Part shown: piece by piece, positions 9,765 through 21,800 of the stretch
Position numbering within the stretch: position 1 is the first letter of the stretch
Layout of the letters: each line of letters starts with the position of its first letter
Assembly (NCBI GenBank): GCA_946965045.2
Contig: OX337231.1
Location: 2,170,001 to 2,234,000, forward strand
Reading direction: 5' to 3'
DNA: 64,000 nt
From: Epithemia pelagica
Lineage: Eukaryota > Bacillariophyta > Bacillariophyceae > Surirellales > Surirellaceae
The notes under the pieces: model-generated
The model's database searches: none
What the model saw: only the letters and a program-made list of their open reading frames with translations
What the model was told of the DNA's origin: nothing
Program-made: the position numbers and the translations under genes

Positions 9765-10595
9765 ATGACTTCTCTATCAACCACAAGCACAACCAACAAC
9801 AATAGTCGAACGTTTTCGAGCATGACTCCATTTCGAAGAGGCAAAATACGAGCCCGACAACCGGAAACGTTTCACACCAGCAGCAGCGAGTGTCCCTCCC
9901 CGCTGCGCGAGACTACGGACCGTTTCTCCCGCAGCCTCTGTGAACCATGGCATTCGTTGTCACATCCCGAACATGCCGCCGCCGCTGTAGTTCCACAAAG
10001 CGATTCTCCCGAAGATGTTGTTGTTGTGCAATCACTGGAAGAATCTCCTTCCTCCTCGTCGTCCGCTTCCTTGACGGATCGACAAGAACAATTGTGGATG
10101 CATTATCGATCTCATCCTTCTCACGAAGGCCGCAAACAACGACCGTCGGTATTCCGTCGTCGCCACCAACGACGACAGCTCTTGCCCGAAGAACCCGTTC
10201 CCGCCTTGTTGGATTTGCAGCAAACGAGTAGTCTGGGCAGTAGTAGCAGTGAATGGACCGAAGACAAGGACACGACGAGTGAAATGGATCATGGCAGCAC
10301 CACGACAAGCCAGGAGATTGCCACATGTGGCAGTCTCGAAGTCTTTTCCGAAGAGGAGGACCACCACGACGACCAGGCACGTTGGAGCTATACGTCCATT
10401 GACGATGAAATTCCCCGACTCTTGCGGCAAGACCGATGGATGGACACTCCTTTGATTGTATCGCCAGCACCCAAAGAGGTCTTTGACGTTCCGGTCGATG
10501 AGGAACCCACAGCTCCTATCAGCGAACACCGACGAACGTTGGCGGCCACCGCCTGGAACGTGATTCATGAACTGGACAGCATCTTTGGTCCCTAA
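9765..10595 (+). CDS. Unknown low-complexity acidic protein
   Basis: ATG at 9765 follows an A/C-rich leader and opens 276 residues ending at TAA. I do not recognise a family. The N-terminal 30 residues are Ser/Thr/Asn-rich. The middle has serine runs (SPSSSSSASL), a basic patch around RRRHQRRQ near residue 130, and acidic, Ser/Thr-rich stretches. The C-terminus (RRTLAATAWNVIHELDSIFGP) could form an amphipathic helix. It is probably largely disordered. It ends tail-to-tail with the RTEL1-type gene, 246 bp apart. Probably real from its length and clean upstream context, but without functional clue. Confidence 0.6.
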   Translation: MTSLSTTSTTNNNSRTFSSMTPFRRGKIRARQPETFHTSSSECPSPLRETTDRFSRSLCEPWHSLSHPEHAAAAVVPQSDSPEDVVVVQSLEESPSSSSSASLTDRQEQLWMHYRSHPSHEGRKQRPSVFRRRHQRRQLLPEEPVPALLDLQQTSSLGSSSSEWTEDKDTTSEMDHGSTTTSQEIATCGSLEVFSEEEDHHDDQARWSYTSIDDEIPRLLRQDRWMDTPLIVSPAPKEVFDVPVDEEPTAPISEHRRTLAATAWNVIHELDSIFGP

Positions 10596-10841
10596 CCAAC
10601 GCGCAACCAGAACGACTGCACTACGTATTGTGTTTGTAGTGTCCGATTCGCAAAACTATTTTAGCTAGCCGCTTGTTGCAATAGAATTAAAAGAGTTTCA
10701 TACTACCCTTGATAGCAATAAGATCGAATGGCCTACGCTCCAGAGAAAACAACATAGGAGTATCATCTATCTCACAGTAACAGTTTGTGAAGAGATTAAA
10801 GAGTCACACCGGGGCCAATCGTTACGTGGGTGTCGTCCTAC

Positions 10842-13800
10842 TTACGATTTGCGATACTCATTGGACGAAGCCACAAAGACGGCTTGCACCAAATCGGACC
10901 GTGTACACGAGGCTCGACAGGTGGGACAGGTGGAGGATTTCGTCATCCATTGGCTCCAACACGACTGACATGCCACATGGCCACAGGGTGCCATGAATGG
11001 TTTCGGATTGGCTTGATCACACAAGGGACAGGACAGACCCTTGGGGGCATTGGAATCGGGTCCCCTTGTGTTTTTGGACCAGGACCGCACAAAGACTTGA
11101 GATTCCGCCTTGCCCAGCACAGAACCAAGCGAATGACGTTGAGGAACTTGTGGGGCCTTTGTTGACTTGGAATTCTTTTTATACGGGTTGGTTATGCGTA
11201 ACGGCGCAGTCGTCGCCTTGGTAGATGGAGGAGGATCCTTTGGTGCCGTTACAGGCTTGGTTGGTTCCGAATGGTTTGGGGGTGGTATAGATGGTTGCAG
11301 AGGCTGGACTTGTTGTTGTTGTTGTTGTTGTTGTTCCAACCGAGGTATCTTTCGAGGATTTTGTTCCGCACCAGTTTTGAATGAGGCAGAATCGGCAATG
11401 GATGAGGACGGCTTTTTGCTCTCCGATGGGCGAAGATAAGGGTTCTTGGGCACTGTCGACGAGGAGGATGTTGATGACATGGAACTTGGACGTTTGCGAA
11501 TGTATGGATTCTTGCATGGTTCTGGTTTCGTTCCAACCAGAGGTTCCTTCGGGGTGGTGTTGGTCGTCGCGGGCGGGAAATGACTGCTTCGTTTCGGCAA
11601 GGCAAAGCGACGCATATCCATGCCTGCCGCACCGACGCGTGCTCGATCCCGTTGTTTCAACTCATCCATTTTCTCTCGGGCCGTCATGTCATCCACAATG
11701 GTTTGGGCTTGTTCCTTGTAACGCAGAGGGATCATACGGACAAAGGCGGCACACATGGGGCGTGATTGACTCTTGTCGGTGCTTTTCCCGTGCAAGATGG
11801 ACAGTGCTTCATGAATGTCTTCTATCAATGGCCGAGGATCAGAAGAGGTCACCAGTGAAGACGAGTCATCTGCATCTGTCACCCATAGCTTTTGGATCAC
11901 ACGCAACACGCAGCATTTCAAACGACTGTGGTCGGCAGGGGCAATGCATTTTTTGGCAATGTCATTGAGAGGCGAGGCTTCAAAAATCATGCGGTAGGCC
12001 AAACTTTCCGTATCTTTTTTGTATGCTTGCGGTAAAAGCTGAAAGAAAATTGATAATAGACTTTCCTGAGGCGCTTGAGTCAGTTTGTCACCGCTGTGCC
12101 GAATCAAAATGTCGAGAACCTGGTGCGCGTTCTGATGATAGGTTCGTCCATCATGAGCATCACTGGACTTCTTCATGGTGACAATTGCCTTGCGTATCTT
12201 GGCTTGATCAGCAGTGGAGAGGGATTTGGTTCCTTCCATGAATCGGACGGCGGACTTATCACGAGCTTGGGCCTTGACCTTCGGAGGACGGGTAGATAGA
12301 GCGGACTTTGCAAACACACTGTCATACGAGACTGGCTTTTTGGTAGTGTTGCTCCCTTGACTGGGTCGGGAACTTGGATGCGATGATGGCTGGTTCATTG
12401 ATCCAAGAAGAGTGTTTGAACTCACTGTGGCTATGACTTGATCCGGTGGAATATACGAACCCGACACCATGGAATCTACTTGTGACTGTTCAAGAGAATT
12501 GGCCGACGGTTTGGCCTCCATGCGACGAATCAAGGCAACCTTGGCACAATTTTCCGTATTCTCTTCATCATCCTTCTCAAACAATGGCGGGCAGGCTGGT
12601 GCGGCTGGTATTGCGGGAACAAGTTCAAATGATTTCGCCTGAACGGCTTTGTAAAATTGCCTCAAGTCTTTCTCAGCCAAAGCAAAGCCTTGGTCCTTGA
12701 GCACGTGTGGCCGAATCCATTTGCTTAACCCCAGTAGATTGCGGTCTTGGTCAAATCGTGAATCCAGCAGCAAGACTGCACCATAGTCGGTGCGACTTCG
12801 AATCACTCGACCAACAGCTTGATTGACGGCGCGGTGTGCTTGTTGCGTGTACCATTCATTTCCGGAAAGCTTGACCAGGGAAGACGACACGGAAAGTCGT
12901 TTCTTGTCTTCGTCCGATGGCGAACTAAAGCCACCGTCATTTATCTTGAGTTGTTGTTGCTGCTTGGCTTGGCTGGCCACTCGTACGGCCCCGTCCAAGT
13001 ATTCTCGTTTCAGTTTGACCTTGGCATCCATGGCGGGGGCAAAGGGAATACCGGTAATAATCACCGCACGACTCATGTCATTGGCAAAATCAATTCCCTC
13101 ACTAATCTTTCCCCGACAAACGCCCATCAAGATGCAACCGGGCGAGTGTGGCAAGTTCAAGAGTCTTTGAAATTCCGCAATCGCCTCATTCAAATCGGCC
13201 GAGGACCGGGGTTCCAATACCACGGATTTCACTTCCAGCAGTTTGTGCCACAAGGATTGAGACAGTGTGGATGACGACGAAGGGATTTGGGGAAAGACAA
13301 ACTGATTGACGCCGGTAGACGCTTTTTTCTTGCGTCGTTGTTGGGGCGCAAAAAAGTCTGTTTTCTTGGTGTTGCCTCCAAAGGAAGACGACGCCGACGG
13401 TCCACCCCACTTTTCAAGACAAGCATCCATGACACCATAACTTGGGAAAAAGACAAGGACACCAGCCGGTATAACTTTGGTCAGCCTCACAAGGGTTGCG
13501 CCTAAATCTTTGTAGTAGTCGGCATTCTTTCGGTTTTCGTAGGAACTCGACAAGACTTGGTTATTCACGCCTCTACCAATCACTCGAACATGGAGTTGCT
13601 GCTTTGCATCAATAATGTGTGGATTCTCCAAGGTATGTGGAAAGGGCAGGCCCAATTCCATACTGTAAGAAGGCAAGGGTGACAATGTCCCGGATGTGAC
13701 CAGAATGGAACGGACATTGAGATTGGCCAATTCTTCCATGGCCAAGGCAGGGGCAAAACACCAGTACGATATGGTTCGACTGACAGGACTCGGATTGGTT

Positions 13801-15386
13801 TTGCTGTTTGCGCCATTTGTTTTGTTGTTGGGTCCTCCGCGTACAGGTCCGGTCTCTTTGGGTGAAACGTGCTGCGTCAAAGCCAACGAAAACAAGCACA
13901 ACAGCGCACAGTATAAGGTTAAAAGGACAATTTGCGCAAACATCTCTTGTTCTGGAGCGATTGCCCTCGGGGAACGTACCACGCGATAAAAGCTAGCCTT
14001 GGCAAGACACTTGCTTTCGAGTTTGTGTCCAAACACTCGTTTCATACAGGTTGCAAAGTGCTCGAGTCGGGGCGACCCTCGGATGGCACCCGTCCCCTTG
14101 AGATCCAAAATGACTTCATTGACTTTGCGAATTTCTTCCAATAAAATTTCGTGATTGCCATGGGTAATGCCAGCGGCTTGTTGCAAAAAGTGCATCATGA
14201 ATTCTCCACCAAAGGCCGTCTTGGAGGCCGGAATTCGATGCACCAAATAGTCTTCTAATTTCAAAAAGATTGCCTTGAGACGCACCAAGTTGTCAGCCTT
14301 TAACATGGACTGTTCCCCCGATGACGAAAGGACGTGTAAATAGTTGAGAGCTCGATCCACTTCCAGGACACAGCCGGCCAAGTCGGTGTTGGACAAATCA
14401 AAGGAGGCGGAATCACTGGCAAAGGATTCCAAGTTGTGCGCTTCGTCAAAAATTACCACGGCATTGTTCCATGGGACATCCTGCAAGGTGGTTTCCCGTG
14501 CATCCTTGTCAAACAAGTAATTGTAGGGGACCAGAATCAATTCGGCATTTTCTACCAATCCTCGAGTGTAATAAAAGGGACAAACATTCATAGTCTTGCC
14601 CATTTGAACAAGCTCTTCCATATCCATGACTGGTTGATGCTGTTGCTGCGAGGATGAGCCACAACAGCCGGATTGGACCTCGGAAACATCGAGAACTTCA
14701 TTGGAGGGTGGCACAAAGGATCCACCATCCAAGGCATTGCGAAATCGACATTTGCGTTCCTTGCCTAACTTGTTGCAATCATGATTGATGTCACTGGCCG
14801 ATGCCTGTGGCTTTTTCACTTTGGGATGCACGCACATGTGTTCTCGACTCCCCAATACGGCATGACTGGGACGATAGCGGGTGTTGCGTAGTTCACGCAC
14901 CACTTGGGACAATTGCGAGTGGGTCCGACTGGCGTAAATAATGGTGGGAACTTTGGTTTGTTGCTGCTGGGAATGTTGTGGTTGTGGATTTGTTTGTCCT
15001 GTCGCAGACCCTGTCGATTGAGAGCTCGTGGTTGTTGGCAATTGGCTGCCGTTCATGAGCAATTGGGCTTGCGACCGTTGCCAGGCCAAGGTGGAACACA
15101 ACAAACACAAGGTTTTACCAGTTCCAGTGGGAGATTCCAACAAGGCATTTTCGGATCGTGCCAGAGCTTTCAAGACTTTGGTCATGTAGTCTTTTTGACA
15201 TTCGTATGGTCGAAAGGGGAAATGCACGGTAATTCCGTTGCACAGCTCCACCGCCGTAGGAGGAGAGGCTGGATTGACCTTGCGACGAATCCGTACTTGT
15301 CCTTGCGCATGTCCTGGCTCAGATCTACCGCCACCACTACCACCACGGCTGGTCCCTCCGATTCGTTGCTGGACCATTGACTTCAT
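10842..15386 (-). CDS. RTEL1: RTEL1-type Fe-S DNA helicase with C-terminal RING finger
   Basis: ATG at 15386; exon 1 is 13980-15386 and exon 2 is 10842-13871, coding 1478 residues. It is an XPD-family 5'-3' helicase of the RTEL1 group, which unwinds D-loops, telomeric loops and G-quadruplexes. Motifs in order: Walker A SPTGTGKT (about 87), Fe-S cysteines at HMCVHP, DCNKLGKERKC and NVCPFYYTR, DEAH box (about 314), SYWCFAP (about 500), GKISEGIDFAND (about 722) and QAVGRVIRSRTDYG (about 826). Two segments near 1090-1250 (LLSIFFQLLPQAYKKD and AAFVRMIPLRYKEQ) resemble the harmonin-N-like domains. A glutamine run encoded by CAA repeats precedes a C-terminal C4C4 RING (CPLCDQ, CGHVACQSCW, CPTCRASC), as in animal RTEL1. 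This complete architecture makes the orthology call strong. Confidence 0.92.
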   Translation of the reverse strand: MKSMVQQRIGGTSRGGSGGGRSEPGHAQGQVRIRRKVNPASPPTAVELCNGITVHFPFRPYECQKDYMTKVLKALARSENALLESPTGTGKTLCLLCSTLAWQRSQAQLLMNGSQLPTTTSSQSTGSATGQTNPQPQHSQQQQTKVPTIIYASRTHSQLSQVVRELRNTRYRPSHAVLGSREHMCVHPKVKKPQASASDINHDCNKLGKERKCRFRNALDGGSFVPPSNEVLDVSEVQSGCCGSSSQQQHQPVMDMEELVQMGKTMNVCPFYYTRGLVENAELILVPYNYLFDKDARETTLQDVPWNNAVVIFDEAHNLESFASDSASFDLSNTDLAGCVLEVDRALNYLHVLSSSGEQSMLKADNLVRLKAIFLKLEDYLVHRIPASKTAFGGEFMMHFLQQAAGITHGNHEILLEEIRKVNEVILDLKGTGAIRGSPRLEHFATCMKRVFGHKLESKCLAKASFYRVVRSPRAIAPEQEMFAQIVLLTLYCALLCLFSLALTQHVSPKETGPVRGGPNNKTNGANSKTNPSPVSRTISYWCFAPALAMEELANLNVRSILVTSGTLSPLPSYSMELGLPFPHTLENPHIIDAKQQLHVRVIGRGVNNQVLSSSYENRKNADYYKDLGATLVRLTKVIPAGVLVFFPSYGVMDACLEKWGGPSASSSFGGNTKKTDFFAPQQRRKKKASTGVNQFVFPQIPSSSSTLSQSLWHKLLEVKSVVLEPRSSADLNEAIAEFQRLLNLPHSPGCILMGVCRGKISEGIDFANDMSRAVIITGIPFAPAMDAKVKLKREYLDGAVRVASQAKQQQQLKINDGGFSSPSDEDKKRLSVSSSLVKLSGNEWYTQQAHRAVNQAVGRVIRSRTDYGAVLLLDSRFDQDRNLLGLSKWIRPHVLKDQGFALAEKDLRQFYKAVQAKSFELVPAIPAAPACPPLFEKDDEENTENCAKVALIRRMEAKPSANSLEQSQVDSMVSGSYIPPDQVIATVSSNTLLGSMNQPSSHPSSRPSQGSNTTKKPVSYDSVFAKSALSTRPPKVKAQARDKSAVRFMEGTKSLSTADQAKIRKAIVTMKKSSDAHDGRTYHQNAHQVLDILIRHSGDKLTQAPQESLLSIFFQLLPQAYKKDTESLAYRMIFEASPLNDIAKKCIAPADHSRLKCCVLRVIQKLWVTDADDSSSLVTSSDPRPLIEDIHEALSILHGKSTDKSQSRPMCAAFVRMIPLRYKEQAQTIVDDMTAREKMDELKQRDRARVGAAGMDMRRFALPKRSSHFPPATTNTTPKEPLVGTKPEPCKNPYIRKRPSSMSSTSSSSTVPKNPYLRPSESKKPSSSIADSASFKTGAEQNPRKIPRLEQQQQQQQQVQPLQPSIPPPNHSEPTKPVTAPKDPPPSTKATTAPLRITNPYKKNSKSTKAPQVPQRHSLGSVLGKAESQVFVRSWSKNTRGPDSNAPKGLSCPLCDQANPKPFMAPCGHVACQSCWSQWMTKSSTCPTCRASCTRSDLVQAVFVASSNEYRKS
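13872..13979 (-). other. In-frame, stop-free 108-bp intron in the RTEL1-type gene
   Basis: Donor GTACGT and acceptor GACGCAG bound a segment of exactly 36 codons without a stop, phase 0. Removing it joins FYRV to HVSPKE, matching the KVHI segment that precedes the YWCF motif in RTEL1 proteins. Kept, it would insert a hydrophobic stretch (LLTLYCALLCLFSLAL) that no helicase needs here. Confidence 0.8.
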
Positions 15387-15977
15387 TGTACGGGTTCAAC
15401 ATTGGACATTGGAAGAATGGATAGGGCGACGATCGACGATGCAATGAGAGAGATTTGAGAGCAATCAAAGCCATGAAAAATGCTTCCAACACGAAAAGGC
15501 GCGGGCCAAACGAGGCCCGCGATTGACCGTTATTTCGCGCCGGGGGACCTCAACTCCACATTACACAAAAGTCGCCGAACCATCGAAACAGATTTGATCG
15601 TTACCTAACAAAATACAAAATTCGTGGACGGGTAACTCCCGGGGCCTTGATGATGGAACCGTAAGGTAAGAGAGATGTGTAGCTAACTTTATAACTGCCA
15701 ATACAACTCGTATGTCAAAGCAAATGAGCGAGCAAAATGATGATTATAACAGAATCATCATTATTTCAATCCATTGCAATCAAGTCAGAGAATAGCTTTT
15801 CATCGCCATAAGGGGCAAGCTGATTCTCCGTGAGTGAATGCATGGACCCCCAAGAAGTTGCTTTTGGCGCGTACCAAAACTCTTGTCCGTAGGAAGAATT
15901 AGTTGTGATACCAGCCGTGTCATGGGATGCCGTTTCCGGTCGCCCGACTGATCACATGACATTCAGGCAGACGCCAC
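15387..15977. promoter_or_regulatory. Intergenic region, RTEL1 promoter and MFS 3' end
   Basis: These 591 bp lie between two minus-strand genes. They should contain the 3' UTR of the MFS gene and the promoter of the RTEL1-type gene. Only short frames without protein character are present. Confidence 0.4.
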
Positions 15978-17986
15978 TTATAGTCGGCAATAATCCGTAC
16001 TTTGAGGGTTTGCCATTTCTTCTTCTTCATTCTCGTCCTCTTCGTCAATTGTGGGTGTACTATTAATTTCCAGCTGTCGATTGAGGGGGCTTGTTTTGCT
16101 GTCGACATCGGCCTCGTCGCAACTTTTGGTCTGTAGCAAGGGCGGCAGCGTTTCGGGCATGGCGACTAGATAGAGTAGCGGAGGTACCCAGGACAAGGCG
16201 GACAAAATGCCAAAGACTTGCTGATAGCCCAAATCTTGAGCCAGCGCTTCTCCAACATAGCCAGACACGGTGCAACCAATGGAGATTGCGGCAGTGGTTA
16301 ATCCCAAGGTCATGCTAAATCGCCCCGTCCCACCCGAAATGTCCGAAGTGACCAGAATGTACATGGTCCCAAAGACACCAAGTCCAATTCCTCCGAGCGC
16401 TTGCGTTGACAAGATTAAACAATTCATCAGTCCCAAACTCTGGTCCTTGTCATCCCCACGCAACTTCAACAAGAGTGCCAACAAGGAACATCGGACCGGC
16501 AATGACACGAGACCAATCAAGAACAAGGGTTTGCGACCGTAGGTTGTCGAGTATTTGCCACAAAGTTTGGCAGACAGAGCCATGAAGGATTGAGAGACCA
16601 CCATGCACATTCCGGCCAGATACATACCACCGGCCCCGGACCCAATCGCCAATGTTTGCATCACCAGAGGAAGCACAGTCGCATTCGCCAAGTTGAATCC
16701 AAACACAATGAGAATGAAAATTAACAGCACCGGATCGCAAAGCACCCGCAGGGGAGAATCGGCTTTGAGAAAAGTGACGGTAGAACCATCGGCCCACGGT
16801 GCAACCACCTCGAGTGCCGTCCCATCCATACAACCAAAGTTGAAACTGGGAGTTTTTTCGACTGGTTTCCGAACATTTTGTTGCGCAGCCTCGAGCATTT
16901 CAGCTGGACTGAGAGGACCAGTTTTCTCTGTTGTTGATGGAGTGGGAGGAATGTACTCGATTCTCTTGCCATTGTTGAAGCATGACGAAAGGTCGTCCGT
17001 CTTTGCACGCTGAATAGCTGTCAAACCGCGTGCCTCGTTGTGGTCAATCCAGTTTGGATCAAGTTTACAGAGAAAGAAAAGAAGACCTGCACAGGCAACA
17101 GGTGCAACCAAAAATAAAAGTCCCAGATCGGGAAAGAGCCACATGGACAAAAGAGAGCTCGCCAGAGCAAGAACGACCGTCCCCAGATGATTCATCATTT
17201 CATTGTTTGCCACTTGATTTGTCATTCCAGCCACTCCGACAATACCCTGTGTTATACTGTTCAATCCGGGAGGAAGAAAAGACGTTGCGGCTCCCTGAAG
17301 AATCTTAATAATGATCATTAATGTCATGTTTTGCCCCTCTGGTTTGGCCAACGCGGCGGTTGCCAAAGTCAAGCATGTCGTTGATACGGCGGCCGCTGAA
17401 AACCATGTTACTTTGTCATCACTGTAGTCATACAAATATCCTGCTGGTGCTTGAAAGAGAAATTGGCTTACCCCAAAGACTAAGAATATAATCGCGATGA
17501 TGTCATGAGAAGATGGTTGATTCACAAACTACAAATGGGGCGACAAACCACCGAGATTCCCACGTACCGAAAAATAACATTCCTCCCTGTTTCTCAGTAT
17601 ATTCCTATTGAAATGAAATTGTAGAACTGTCAGATTGATGTAAAAGGGCGCTTTGGTTCGTCGCCTTGACACGATGAGAGAAAGCGACTGACGACAGCAT
17701 TCCGTCCCATTTTTTCTCGACAAACGACTCCACGTACTTTCGACACAATGAGGAATGCATTCTGCATGTTGATCATTGTCAAACCATCTCGAATATCGCC
17801 CAGGAAAAGTGACGCCCATCGTAAGATTCTCCTGCAAGAAAAGATCACAGAACGCGTGAGACATGACGACAACAGCGAATGGCGAAGGATGTCGTCTCAT
17901 CTTTTTCAATGACACCTTGCTCACCTTGCTTTGGCCTTGTTGTCCTCTTCTCTTTCGGTTGACGGGGCCTTGGTCAAACCGCTCAT
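15978..17986 (-). CDS. Major facilitator superfamily transporter, three exons
   Basis: Exons are 17925-17986, 17738-17831 and 15978-17528, with introns of 93 bp (GTGAGC...TTGCAG) and 209 bp (GTACGT...TTGTAG), coding 568 residues. The first exon gives MSGLTKAPSTEREED. The second begins RILRWASLFLGDIRDGL, which resembles helix 1 of MFS proteins that open with a LFLADVRDG-type motif. The third carries the rest: FLFQAPAGYLYD, a conserved glycine-rich helix near QGAATSFLPPGLNSI, a long central loop (about 210-300), then LVMQTLAIGSGAGG, YGRKPLFLIGLVSLP and further helices, ending in an acidic cytosolic tail. About 12 membrane spans are expected. The substrate cannot be told from sequence. An alternative GTG start at 17525 would lose helix 1 and is rejected. 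Confidence 0.82.
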
Positions 17987-18862
17987 GCTCCACTCGTACT
18001 CGAGTCTTGTTCTTTCCCTATACTAGAATTGTTCGTTGCTCTGATGGTTCATAAGTCATAAGGCGCTCTTTACTCGTTTGTCTCTCGATGTTGCAGAACA
18101 AACAAAAATGCAAATCCTGGTCTTGTGATCATCGGTTGGTCGCTTCTCGCTTGCTTTGTCTGTTGTCTCCACGAACGGCAGGACAGCGCTATTTAACCCC
18201 TACTTATTTCTCAATATCACTACATATTACGTTAGAGTCTTGTTCCCATCGCCAACGAGGCGTGCTTGGAATCTGGGAGACAATTACTTATGCCTCACGA
18301 ACTGAGAAAAATACAATGGATGTTGAATGGGATTACTTATCGTATTTGAACGTGCTCCAACGCTCACAAGCATGGCGGCTCCAACCAGTGCACACAAACT
18401 ATGCGCAAACTTTTGAACCACAACATCATCATCATTGGTACAAGAAGGAAGAAGAAACGAGGAACGAAAATGTGAGTGGTCCTTTGTATTTCGGCTCACT
18501 GGGTTGTCGAACGAGGCTCTCAGCGCTGGGGTTATTACAATGGGACGTGAAGCATCGAACATATGACTGTTCCATGCAGCGGGTACTCTTTAGAGTTGCT
18601 TCTCTACAATCTACAAGCTGTAGATAGAGGGACCAGTCCAGATATGGGAAACACAAACCTAGAATTATTGGGGCTCGATGATGCATACTCCGACTCTTAT
18701 TGTCCCAAACGAAATCGAATATATTGAAGGCACCAAAGACTGCTGTCTAGAACACAGTCTAAGAGAGAACCCCACTCAGTAAACACACAAGAAAACGAAG
18801 AATGAACTACCGAGTCAGCCGCAAGGTGCAAACCCACAATCCTGGGATCCTGGCTTGTAGAT
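17987..18862. other. Intergenic region between two minus-strand genes
   Basis: These 876 bp hold the MFS promoter and the 3' UTR of the glutaredoxin fusion gene. A 92-codon minus-strand frame starting at ATG 18562 has one hydrophobic stretch but no family resemblance, and I do not annotate it. Confidence 0.4.
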
Positions 18863-21800
18863 CTAATAGTAACGCATGTATCCTGGTGCTGTACGGGGAA
18901 TAATGGCAGGGACTTCAGAACGGAGACGTTCCCACATGACTGCATCGACATTACGGTAGATAATGGCACCAATCTGCTGAGCACGTTCCGGCATGGCCCA
19001 GGTCAAAACCTTGATGTAGCGCACGCGTTGAGGATGGCGGGGCAAACCCGTGATAATGTACGGAATGATAACCTGGAAGATTTAAACATTTGATAGTGCA
19101 ATTGAGATGTGATTAACTTGGAATGTTCCGTGCCAAAGCATATGAGAATGAGTCCACTTACCTCCCATCGCTTGGAATCAGTGATTTCCCAAACCTTACG
19201 AGACAACTGCACCATGACTGCAATAGGAAGATATTTACGGCCAATAGGGTTGAGGTGATCTTCTTCCCCACGCAAATGCTCTTCAAAGTGTTCGAAAAAG
19301 CCTGGCAATTCGGACTGAAGTTGCTTGAGAGCATTCTTGCGCTCCTCCACATCCACACTGGTATCCAAGGCCATGTTGGCCTTGGCAAGGTAGTCGGCCA
19401 TCTTTTCGTGGTCTTCCGTGTGATCATCGTTCCATTTACGGGCGTGATCGGAAAAGTAGTCATTAAAGGTTTTGAAAATGACTTCGTCTTCGTGTTTGGC
19501 GTGTTCTTCGTGGACGATACAAAAGCGGTTGAAGTGAGCGGCAAACAAGGCCAAGGTTTCCTTGGCTTCGTCGGAATCATCGTCGACTGTGATATTCTCT
19601 GCGTAGAACTTGAGTGTGGCCAAGTTTCCACGAAAGGCTTCATGAGTCAACTTCATGAAAGACAAGGGTCCCCATTTGACTTCCGGTGTGAACACGCCAC
19701 GTTCACGAATTACAGCGGCAACCGTGTGCCAAAAGGCAGCCAAGTTGGCAATCGCAGCAATTGTCAAGAAAATGACTTCCAGGGTTTGACTGAATTGGTA
19801 TCCATTCAACGTGTAAAAGTGAGCCGCGGCAGCCGCCAAGGTATCCAAGGCAAATACTTCGGTCCAGTATCCCATACCAAAGCCAGCCTTGCCAAAGAAT
19901 CCCAAATAGGGCATGGTGGCCCACAAGAGTCCCAGAAAGATAAAGAGTCCAATGAAATACTTGTCCATCCAACCGGTGTAGCACTGACGGACAGATACGA
20001 ATTCGGGGGATTCGAAGATTCCGGAACCGGCCTCGAAGACACAAATAATGTATTCGGCCAAACCCAAAACACAGGGAGCTGCCAGCCAAATCCAAACGCC
20101 ATGACGCAAGCGGTCGTCACTGTTGTGTGTTGTGACAGTCTTGAAGAATGTGATGACAAACAAGGTAATCCACATGAGCCAGGCAAAGGAGAAAAAGAAA
20201 CGAGCCACCAAGACGTCCGCAACGGCATTTCCATTGTCAGAACGAAAGACACCGACAAGGGGAGCAACCAAGGCCGAAATGGCCAAACCGACCGGGAAAA
20301 TCATCCATTGAGCATGCACATGCTCCAGTTCCAAACTACGACCAATCCATTCGCCGAATTTGCAGACCGTCATGATAGCATGAACAACAGATCCCACCCA
20401 CCACAAGACACGAGCAAATTTGTGCACAGCCGACTCGCCTTCGTCGTCGTCGCGACCATGGATTTCGTCAAAGACGAGGAAGGCATAGAGAGTAATGGTA
20501 ATGGAAATCAATCCAAACGCCGGAGATTTGTGAGGGGCATCCCATTCTTTGGCAATCTTCTGGGGATACAAAGCCGCACGAGCCATGTACAACAAGAGAA
20601 AGACACAAAAGAAAAAGGCTCCAATAAAGGAAAAGACATGTTGCCAGGTTTCCTGTACCACCAACGATCGCTTTTGTCCATCGACGGCACCCGAGCGAGG
20701 GAATTCAAACTCGTCCGAAAAGTTACTCGCCAACTTAAAGGCCGTGGCCAATCCAGCAATGGCCAATGGCATGCCAAAATAATCCACTTGCATGTGACGA
20801 ATGACATCAAAGTCATCCTTGGTCCATTCGTCGGTTTTAACTTGGTACTTGAGTGAAATGTCCGAGGAGGGATCTGAGTCGACACGGGTCGGAACCGGGG
20901 CCTGTGAGTCACTAAACTTGTAATTCCAACTGTCGACAATTTCTTGACGACTGGACGTGTAAATGCGGTAGACCGCATCGGGAATGAGACCAAACTGAAT
21001 GCCATATCTGATCCACAAAAGAACAAAAAACAGCACGATTCACAAGATACCAGTCGTTAGCAACTCAAGAAGTATGAAAGGTTCGTGTGGAACCAGTTGG
21101 TTGTCGATTCGCTTACCCATAAAAGAGACAGCCCAGACAAAAGTCGAGAAAGGCTTCCAATCCAGCAGCAAAGGCGAGCATGCCCATCCAGACGGCTCCG
21201 ACCACGTCGTGATAGTGAAAGTCCAAAAAGTAAAAGAGGGTTCCCATAAAGGTGAAAAAGACTCCACAAAAGGCGGCAAACTGTTTGGGAGGTCCGGGAC
21301 GGAAATCGGGCTTGAAAAAGCTGGTCAAGACGGTCGACGTCATTCCCAAGGGCGACAAATGCGCACCAGCCACGAGACGCAACCCAAAATCGACCAACAA
21401 TCCCACCGCCAAGTAGCGGCCCCAGATTTCGTAATGAAAGGCGGCCGACAAGACACTGAGACAAAAGACTTGAAAGCCTGTGAGACGAATGACCCAATTG
21501 TTGACATGATTGGGAAACCAAAAGGGAGGATTCATGGCCTTGGAACGTTCCATGGGAACCAGCTTGGCCGTTTCGACCTTGTCCGTACTGGTGGTTTGCT
21601 TGCGATGAATGAGGCCCTTGAGGTACACACGTTCGAGTTCTCCCGTCTGATGCAAAGCCTTGAGGTCGTCGCAACCACCGACAAAGGCTCCATTCAAGAA
21701 GATGATTGGAACGGTGTAATGGTCATGCGTGGCACTCAAATAGCGAAAGACGGCCGAACCTTGAGGATGCGTGTTCACTTCCAAGGCATAGACCTTGACT

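Noticed and set aside
17523-17525. Starting the MFS transporter at GTG 17525
   Set aside because: It would drop helix 1. Two short upstream exons with good splice sites restore an ATG start and the LFLGDIRDG segment.
18284-18562. 92-codon minus-strand frame with one hydrophobic segment
   Set aside because: Short, without resemblance to any family, and between the 3' UTR of one gene and the promoter of another; insufficient support.
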